A stretch of DNA of 11,577 bases from an uncultured Bacilli bacterium (GTDB lineage Bacteria; Bacillota_I; Bacilli_A; RF39; UBA660), in assembly GCA_910576925.1 (NCBI GenBank), contig CAJTKB010000039.1:1-11577 (forward strand). Reading direction: 5' to 3'. Position numbers and translations under genes: made by a program. Numbering within the stretch: the first letter of the stretch is position 1; each line of letters begins with the position of its first letter. The notes under the pieces were generated by a model. It was not told where the DNA came from. It did not search any database and was given only the letters and a program-made list of their open reading frames with translations. Below are positions 8,024-11,577 of the stretch, piece after piece.

Positions 8024-8564
8024 CTTTTTTTAAAATAACTATATATTTATCGCCGTATTTTTTTGATTTTAAACTGGTATAGTTATTGTTAATTGGAATT
8101 TTATTTAAATTATCGCTTTCACAAACAATAAGACCTTCTTTATTTATTAGCTTTTTTTCTGTTATTAAGTCTATAGCTGTTTTTAAATAATCTGTATTAT
8201 ACGGTGGATCTAGAAAAATTATATCAAACTTTTCTTGCTCTAATAAGTTTAATGCTTTTATAAAGTCTTTGTTTATTAATTTGTATTCTGTATCTTCTAT
8301 ATTTAGTTTATTTAGATTTTCTTTTATACATTCTATAGCTCTTTTATTGTGGTCAACAAAATATACCTTTTTTGCATTCATACTTAACGATTCTATTCCT
8401 AAGTTACCACTTCCAGCAAATAAATCAAGAACTATTTTTTCATCGATATTAAATTGAAGTATTGCAAATAGAGATTCTTTTACTCTATCCATTGTAGGTC
8501 TTGTTCCATCTAAATTATGCCCTTTTAAAATGCTTCCTTTATACTTTCCGCTTATTACTTTCAT
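8016..8564 (-). CDS. rsmD: 16S rRNA (guanine(966)-N(2))-methyltransferase RsmD
   Basis: The 182-aa enzyme transfers a methyl group from S-adenosylmethionine to N2 of the guanine equivalent to E. coli G966 in 16S rRNA during small-subunit assembly in the cytoplasm. It starts with the family signature (VISGKYKG, then TRPTMDRVKESLF at 21-33). The SAM-binding motif I is DLFAGSGNLGIE at 47-58, followed by an acidic residue at D71. The catalytic DPPY is at 119-122. Length is normal for the family. Its ATG overlaps the ylbF stop as ATGA with no strong ribosome binding site, so translation is probably coupled. In B. subtilis the orthologue is ylbH, in the same neighbourhood. Confidence 0.97.
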   Translation of the reverse strand: MKVISGKYKGSILKGHNLDGTRPTMDRVKESLFAILQFNIDEKIVLDLFAGSGNLGIESLSMNAKKVYFVDHNKRAIECIKENLNKLNIEDTEYKLINKDFIKALNLLEQEKFDIIFLDPPYNTDYLKTAIDLITEKKLINKEGLIVCESDNLNKIPINNNYTSLKSKKYGDKYIVILKKVL

Positions 8565-8842
8565 TTATAATCACACTCATTTATTAATCTTCTTAGAATA
8601 TTGCTTACTTCTAGTATGAGAAGATTTAATTCTGCCTCATAGTGTCTTGCTATTATATAATTGTTGTTATTTATAATCTCTTTTTTTATTGATTCTTTGT
8701 TGCTAGCTTTATATTCTTTTATATTTCTTACAAGTTTTTTATCATTTTTTATATGATTATAACTTGTTTTTAAATTTTCAATTTGGTTTTCTTTATCTAA
8801 ATTATTTTCAAAATCTAATACTAAATTATATAAATCTTTCAT
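8561..8842 (-). CDS. ylbF: YlbF-like protein (Com_YlbF family)
   Basis: The 93-aa, almost wholly helical and highly charged product is YlbF-like by sequence pattern (ENLKTSYNHIKNDKKL, then NYIIARHYEAELNLLILEVS) and by position between ylbE and rsmD. In B. subtilis, YlbF (RicF) works with YmcA (RicA) and YaaT (RicT) as a specificity complex for RNase Y and affects competence, sporulation and biofilm formation. This copy is shorter than the B. subtilis protein of roughly 150 residues. I chose the ATG at 8842 because AAGGAG (8847-8852) lies just upstream. A TTG at 8908 is in frame and has its own AAGGAG at 8 bases, but it would add 22 residues encoded by a terminator hairpin. The stop overlaps rsmD by four bases. 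Confidence 0.82.
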   Translation of the reverse strand: MKDLYNLVLDFENNLDKENQIENLKTSYNHIKNDKKLVRNIKEYKASNKESIKKEIINNNNYIIARHYEAELNLLILEVSNILRRLINECDYK

Positions 8843-8952
8843 ATAACTCCTTAAAAAAGAAGCCTTCGAGTATATATACATCGAAGGCTTAGAAGGTGAT
8901 ACGCACAAACAAGTATCTCCTTATGAACATATTAGAATATCTAAATTGTTCA
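8843..8952 (-). promoter_or_regulatory. Structured 5' leader of ylbF-rsmD, candidate attenuator
   Basis: From the predicted start near 8952 the RNA folds in order as follows. Hairpin 1 (8924-8952) has arms TGAACA..TTAGA and TCTAA..TGTTCA with a 2-base internal loop. Hairpin 2 (8893-8922) has arms AAGGAGATAC and GTATCACCTT with one A-A mismatch, and its 5' arm holds a Shine-Dalgarno sequence. An intrinsic terminator follows. The AAGGAG in hairpin 2 could serve a tiny frame (TTG 8912 or GTG 8906) that ends at TAA 8889-8891 inside the terminator stem, or the TTG at 8908 in frame with ylbF. This looks like a leader where translation or a ligand decides termination. Rfam has a ylbH leader in Bacilli; I cannot tell whether this matches it. 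Confidence 0.65.
8853..8890 (-). terminator. Intrinsic terminator abutting the ylbF ribosome binding site
   Basis: A perfect 10-bp stem AAGCCTTCGA/TCGAAGGCTT with an 11-base loop of alternating T/A is followed on the minus strand by CTTTTTT and immediately by AAGGAG of ylbF. A terminator inside a leader, with no gene end upstream closer than ylbE (more than 200 bases away), argues for premature termination control. The stem is a near-palindrome, but the T tract is present only on the minus side. Confidence 0.85.
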
Positions 8953-8959
8953 CATCTAT

Positions 8960-8988
8960 AATATAGCAGAATTCGACAAAAAATGCAA
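8960..8988 (-). promoter_or_regulatory. Promoter of ylbF-rsmD
   Basis: On the minus strand TTGCAT (8983-8988) and TATATT (8960-8965) are separated by 17 bases, with TGC before the -10 as an extended element. A palindromic run of seven T, CG, seven A (8991-9006) just upstream could act as an UP-like A/T tract. The predicted start falls near 8952, where the first leader hairpin begins. Confidence 0.75.
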
Positions 8989-9095
8989 TATTTTTTTCGA
9001 AAAAAATTAACAAAAAAATTAGTTTTAATGCTACTTGCATTTTTTAGTAGATCAAATTTGAATAAACTTATTATTTATAATAAAAATTAATTTAA

Positions 9096-9317
9096 TTATT
9101 TTAAAACTGATAGTAGGTTTGATACTAAACTTAAACTTTCTCCTATCTTTTCAATCCTATCTTCAGGAGTTAGTTTATACTCTTTTTTCATTTCTTCTTC
9201 CATATCTTTCAAAAAACGTGGACTTCTATTTAAATATTTATACCAATAAGAATGCTCTTTTAAATACCTTTTTAAATTTGGATTATTATTAATAATTATT
9301 CTAGCTTCTACTTGCAT
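9096..9317 (-). CDS. ylbE: YlbE-like protein
   Basis: The 73-aa product matches the YlbE-like family in length and pattern: NPNLKRYLKEHSYWYKYLNR with a P at 33, an acidic middle (DMEEEMKKEYKL), then a closing helix (RIEKIGESLSLVSNLLSVL). The function is unknown. It is conserved next to ylbD and ylbF in B. subtilis, as here. The ATG overlaps the ylbD stop as TAATG, and the GAGG in the last ylbD codons serves as ribosome binding site, so the pair is translationally coupled. About 100 AT-rich bases follow before the ylbF promoter, with no convincing terminator. Confidence 0.87.
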   Translation of the reverse strand: MQVEARIIINNNPNLKRYLKEHSYWYKYLNRSPRFLKDMEEEMKKEYKLTPEDRIEKIGESLSLVSNLLSVLK

Positions 9318-9685
9318 TAATCCTCAAAATATTTATACATTGGTCTAGGTTCGTATGTTGGTACACTGGTTTTAGCGCTTCCAAGACCCATATCTTGAAG
9401 TAGACCTATCGTTTTTTGAATGTTTGCAATTCCTTTTTGAACTGTTTCCAAATCAACATTTTTAATGGTATTCATTAAATCAGAAATAGTTACATCTTTT
9501 GCAGTACTTATGCTTGGTGCAATATTTGCTGCACCTGATGTAAAAAATTCATCCCAAACTGGACTATTTTCTCCATAAATATCGTATAATTCATATAATT
9601 TTTGCCAGGTAGTGCTATTTTTATTTACGTGGCTAGCAAGAGATGGATGAAGACGAGCAAAATCTTTAAAATTATCTTTAGACAT
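9317..9685 (-). CDS. ylbD: YlbD-like putative coat protein
   Basis: The 122-aa product fits the YlbD family (annotated as a putative spore coat protein from B. subtilis). Residues 2-32 read SKDNFKDFARLHPSLASHVN followed by the typical TTWQKLYE. WDEFF sits at 44-48, and a helix at 67-100 (SDLMNTIKNVDLETVQKGI and on) matches the C-terminal family helix. I chose the ATG at 9685, preceded by AGGTGA at good spacing, over an in-frame ATG at 9802, because the extra 39 residues show no family similarity and lie where a neighbouring pseudogene ends. Gene order ylbD-ylbE-ylbF supports the call. Whether this host sporulates cannot be judged from the window, so a coat role is only carried over from the family name. 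Confidence 0.82.
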   Translation of the reverse strand: MSKDNFKDFARLHPSLASHVNKNSTTWQKLYELYDIYGENSPVWDEFFTSGAANIAPSISTAKDVTISDLMNTIKNVDLETVQKGIANIQKTIGLLQDMGLGSAKTSVPTYEPRPMYKYFED

Positions 9686-9822
9686 ATAATCACCTATATA
9701 ATTATATGCACTATGTGCTAAAAGATGATTCATTTTGTTTTTATTTTTCCTATACAATATATAGTAAAACAAAAGTGATTTTGATATAAAGTTATTATCC
9801 AAAATTATTTTAAAATTAATAA

Positions 9823-10112
9823 TACAAAAATAAGTTTGTTAACCTCTGTTTTATGTTCAACTAAAAAATGACATATAGATATTTGAACAATCGAATGAGC
9901 AAAAATGGTTGTATTTTCGTTTATTATATTAGCACTTACATATCCTTATAATACTTTTTACCAATTATTATAATTTTGATATCCTACACCAATTGGAGGT
10001 TTGGTGTATATACTACTAATTCTCTTTTCTACATTTCACTTCTTAAATATGAAAATCAATTTACAAATGGACTTCCAAAACTACCATATACTATTAAATA
10101 ATTATTTTTCAT
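9823..10112 (-). pseudogene. Remnant of RBBP9/YdeN-type serine hydrolase
   Basis: After a good AAAGGAG and the ATG at 10112 the frame reads MKNNYLIVYGSFGSPFVN and meets TGA (10058-10056) where the family has Trp. It continues FSYLRSEM, TAG (10031-10029), KRELVVYTPN, then loses one base near 9995-10003. In the next frame come PIGVGYQNYNNW, TAA (9960-9958), KVL, TAA (9948-9946), GYVSANIINENTTIFAHSI and CHFLVEHKTEVNKLIFV. These match the beta strands, the GxFGSPFxNW loop and the nucleophile region (AHSI, Ser) of small alpha/beta hydrolases of the Ser_hydrolase/RBBP9 family. At least four nonsense codons and a frameshift make it dead. The C-terminal third is missing. It begins 1 base after the stop of the 210-aa gene, so it was once in that operon. 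Confidence 0.85.
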
Positions 10113-10113
10113 A

Positions 10114-10746
10114 CTAATTTGCTCCTTTAATTATACTGTTATTTAACTTTTCTATATTGGAATCTATTGATAAAAGATAGGAAATATTACTTGCTAATTC
10201 TACACCATCTATTTTTTCTATCGAAAAATCTAATGGCAAGATTTTTTGTTCATATATTTTTTGACTTAATAACTTATCAAAATTATTTATTTCATTTGCA
10301 ACATAATTTTCAAAATAATATAAAGTCCATACATTTTTAGATTTGGAATACTTTAGTTCATAAATTGGTAACAATTCATCATTTACGTTAATGTAATCTA
10401 AGCCGAATGTATTTTTATACTCATTGATTAAAGTCTGTATTCTAACATTTTTTGTATTTCCTTTTTCATTTTCATAAACTTCTTTATATATTTTTTGATA
10501 CTCTTCTATCAATTGTCGATATGTTATTTCTTCTTTTTCAAACTTGTATTCGTCTATTGTAAATTTATGATTTAATTCATAAAAGGAATAAAGACAATTC
10601 CAAGTTGTAGGATTTGTGTTATAAACAATTATTCCATTTGCACCATTATAACTAATATTTGTATATAAATTCATAGCGCTATCAAGTCTAGTAGGTATCA
10701 TTTCTTTAGGCACTTTTTCATCTAAAATATTTTTTGTAATAATCAT
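10114..10746 (-). CDS. Unrecognised 210-aa cytoplasmic protein
   Basis: I do not recognise this protein. It has no signal peptide or membrane segment. It is acidic and aromatic-rich, with NPTTWNCLYSFYEL at 45-58, a charged helical middle (about 72-112) and LPIYELKYSKSKNVWTLYYF at 126-145, which looks like beta strands. The reading frame is intact. The ATG has a good GAGGT ribosome binding site 28 bases after the dehydrogenase stop, and the stop TAG lies one base before the ATG of the dead hydrolase. It therefore sat in an operon of small-molecule enzymes. Both neighbours are degraded, so this gene may also be losing function despite its open frame. Confidence 0.7.
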   Translation of the reverse strand: MIITKNILDEKVPKEMIPTRLDSAMNLYTNISYNGANGIIVYNTNPTTWNCLYSFYELNHKFTIDEYKFEKEEITYRQLIEEYQKIYKEVYENEKGNTKNVRIQTLINEYKNTFGLDYINVNDELLPIYELKYSKSKNVWTLYYFENYVANEINNFDKLLSQKIYEQKILPLDFSIEKIDGVELASNISYLLSIDSNIEKLNNSIIKGAN

Positions 10747-10774
10747 TTTATGACCTCACTTTTTTCTTAACTAT

Positions 10775-11577
10775 TTATTTTAATAATATTCCACCATTTA
10801 CATTTACATTTTCACCATTAATATAATCGGCTTTATCGCTCAATAAGAATAAAACTAAATTTGCAGTATCCACTGTTGTCCCAAGTCTTTTGCTTGGATT
10901 TTTTTCTGCTGTTGCTTTTATTTCTTCTTCTGTATAACTTTGTTTTCCTAGTGGCGTCAAAGTTAGTGATGGACTAACTGTATTTACTTTTATATTATAT
11001 TTTGCTAACTCTAATGCACAACATTTTGTTAACATTATTGTAGCAGCCTCGCAAGTACAATAAGCAACAGAATCTTCCATAGGTCTTGTTCCCAACCTAG
11101 ATGCAATATTTATAACTCTTGGCATTTTTGATTTTTTCATTAAAGGAATTGCATTTTTTATACATTGCCATCTTGCAACAACATTAACATCTAATTCATG
11201 TCTATACTCTTCAATAGTTAAATCTTCTATTGCTAAAACTTTATCATAGGCTGCACAATTTACTAAGCCATCTAATTTCCCAAATTTATTTTTAATTTCT
11301 TTGAACATATTATCTACTTCATTTTCCTTTGATAAATCACTTTTAATCAATAAAATATTTTCCTTAAAATTCGATAATTCATTAATTGTTTCTTTGGCTA
11401 GTTCTTCATTATGCCCATAATTTATAACCACACGTGCATTATTTTCTAATAATTGTTGAATTTTTCCGCCTGCATAATACAAAAAACAAAGAGCAAAACC
11501 CTCTTTTATTGCATATCCAATAAATTCTTGCGGAGTTCTGGAATCAAGCAATCTCTCTGATGTAATTGCACCGTCTA
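10775..11577 (-). CDS. Degenerate short-chain dehydrogenase, 5'-truncated by window
   Basis: The frame is open to the window edge, so the true start is not seen; a TTG at 11551 has no good ribosome binding site. Numbering from that TTG, residues about 27-258 are a classical SDR fold of FabG type: ARVVINYG, DLS at 72-74, LVNCAA in place of NNAG, DVNVVARW with the catalytic Asn, INIAS with Ser151, Tyr164, KVNTVSPS, and a C-terminal NVNGGILLK. The N-terminal TGxxxGIG dinucleotide-binding motif is missing; AGGKIQQLL stands where it should lie. The YxxxK motif is YCTCE, with Glu168 from GAG (11050-11048) for catalytic Lys. Upstream residues (DSRTPQEFIGYAIKEGF) are not SDR-like. A dead enzyme, pseudogene or fusion remnant is most likely. 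Confidence 0.75.
   Translation of the reverse strand, partial: DGAITSERLLDSRTPQEFIGYAIKEGFALCFLYYAGGKIQQLLENNARVVINYGHNEELAKETINELSNFKENILLIKSDLSKENEVDNMFKEIKNKFGKLDGLVNCAAYDKVLAIEDLTIEEYRHELDVNVVARWQCIKNAIPLMKKSKMPRVINIASRLGTRPMEDSVAYCTCEAATIMLTKCCALELAKYNIKVNTVSPSLTLTPLGKQSYTEEEIKATAEKNPSKRLGTTVDTANLVLFLLSDKADYINGENVNVNGGILLK

Noticed and set aside
8921..9040. 39-codon minus-strand frame starting ATG CAA GTA, echoing the ylbE start and ending at TAAGGAG.
   Set aside because: It has no ribosome binding site, is low-complexity Phe/Leu/Ile, and runs across the ylbF promoter and first hairpin; most likely chance in AT-rich sequence.
9027..9041. Possible ylbE terminator, stem AATGC/GCATT.
   Set aside because: Only a 5-bp A/T-rich stem with the T run displaced by several bases; too weak to call.
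9686..9802. N-terminal extension of ylbD by 39 residues from an ATG at 9802.
   Set aside because: No ribosome binding site or YlbD similarity, and the ATG at 9685 has AGGTGA and begins exactly where the family similarity begins.
10029..10058. TGA in the hydrolase remnant might be Trp under a Mollicutes-type code.
   Set aside because: TAG, TAA and a frameshift also break the gene, Trp elsewhere is TGG, and a 2060-codon frame has no TGA.

Overview
The window is very AT-rich and nearly every credible gene lies on the minus strand. Trp is written TGG throughout the long reading frames and a 2060-codon frame contains no internal TGA, so the standard bacterial code applies and TGA is a stop. The order ylbD-ylbE-ylbF-rsmD (read right to left) matches the Bacillus subtilis ylb cluster. 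This points to a low-GC member of the Bacillota, probably a Bacilli-like host-associated lineage; I cannot name the species.

Right end (about 9823-11577): a decaying block. It holds the 3' part of a short-chain dehydrogenase whose nucleotide-binding glycine motif is missing and whose catalytic Lys is Glu, an unrecognised 210-aa gene, and the remnant of an RBBP9/YdeN-type serine hydrolase broken by nonsense codons and a frameshift.

Middle (8016-9685): a housekeeping block of ylbD, ylbE, ylbF and rsmD. A good extended -10 promoter and a folded leader of about 110 nt precede ylbF. The leader contains two hairpins and then an intrinsic terminator that ends against the ylbF ribosome binding site, so the ylbF-rsmD pair is probably controlled by attenuation. 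B. subtilis has ylbG between ylbF and rsmD and coaD after rsmD. Here ylbG is absent and the position after rsmD is taken by the next block.

Left part (1-8023): an apparent polymorphic-toxin locus. An extended -10 promoter overlaps the end of rsmD. Next come a 65-aa pilin-like membrane protein, a terminator, a 215-aa protein with a phage tail-collar/receptor-binding domain, a 2060-aa WapA-like DNRLRE/RHS protein with an unrecognised 192-aa C-terminal domain, a 221-aa two-helix membrane protein that is probably its immunity protein, and then, immediately after the immunity stop codon, a second piece of RHS core 97% identical over 100 bases to the middle of the big gene. Toxin, immunity and displaced core is the known arrangement for swapping RHS toxin tips by recombination.

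The least explained points are the toxin tip with its glycine-rich hydrophobic tail, the absence of a signal peptide on a giant RHS protein whose operon partners are a pilin-like and a phage-collar protein, and the ylbF leader.
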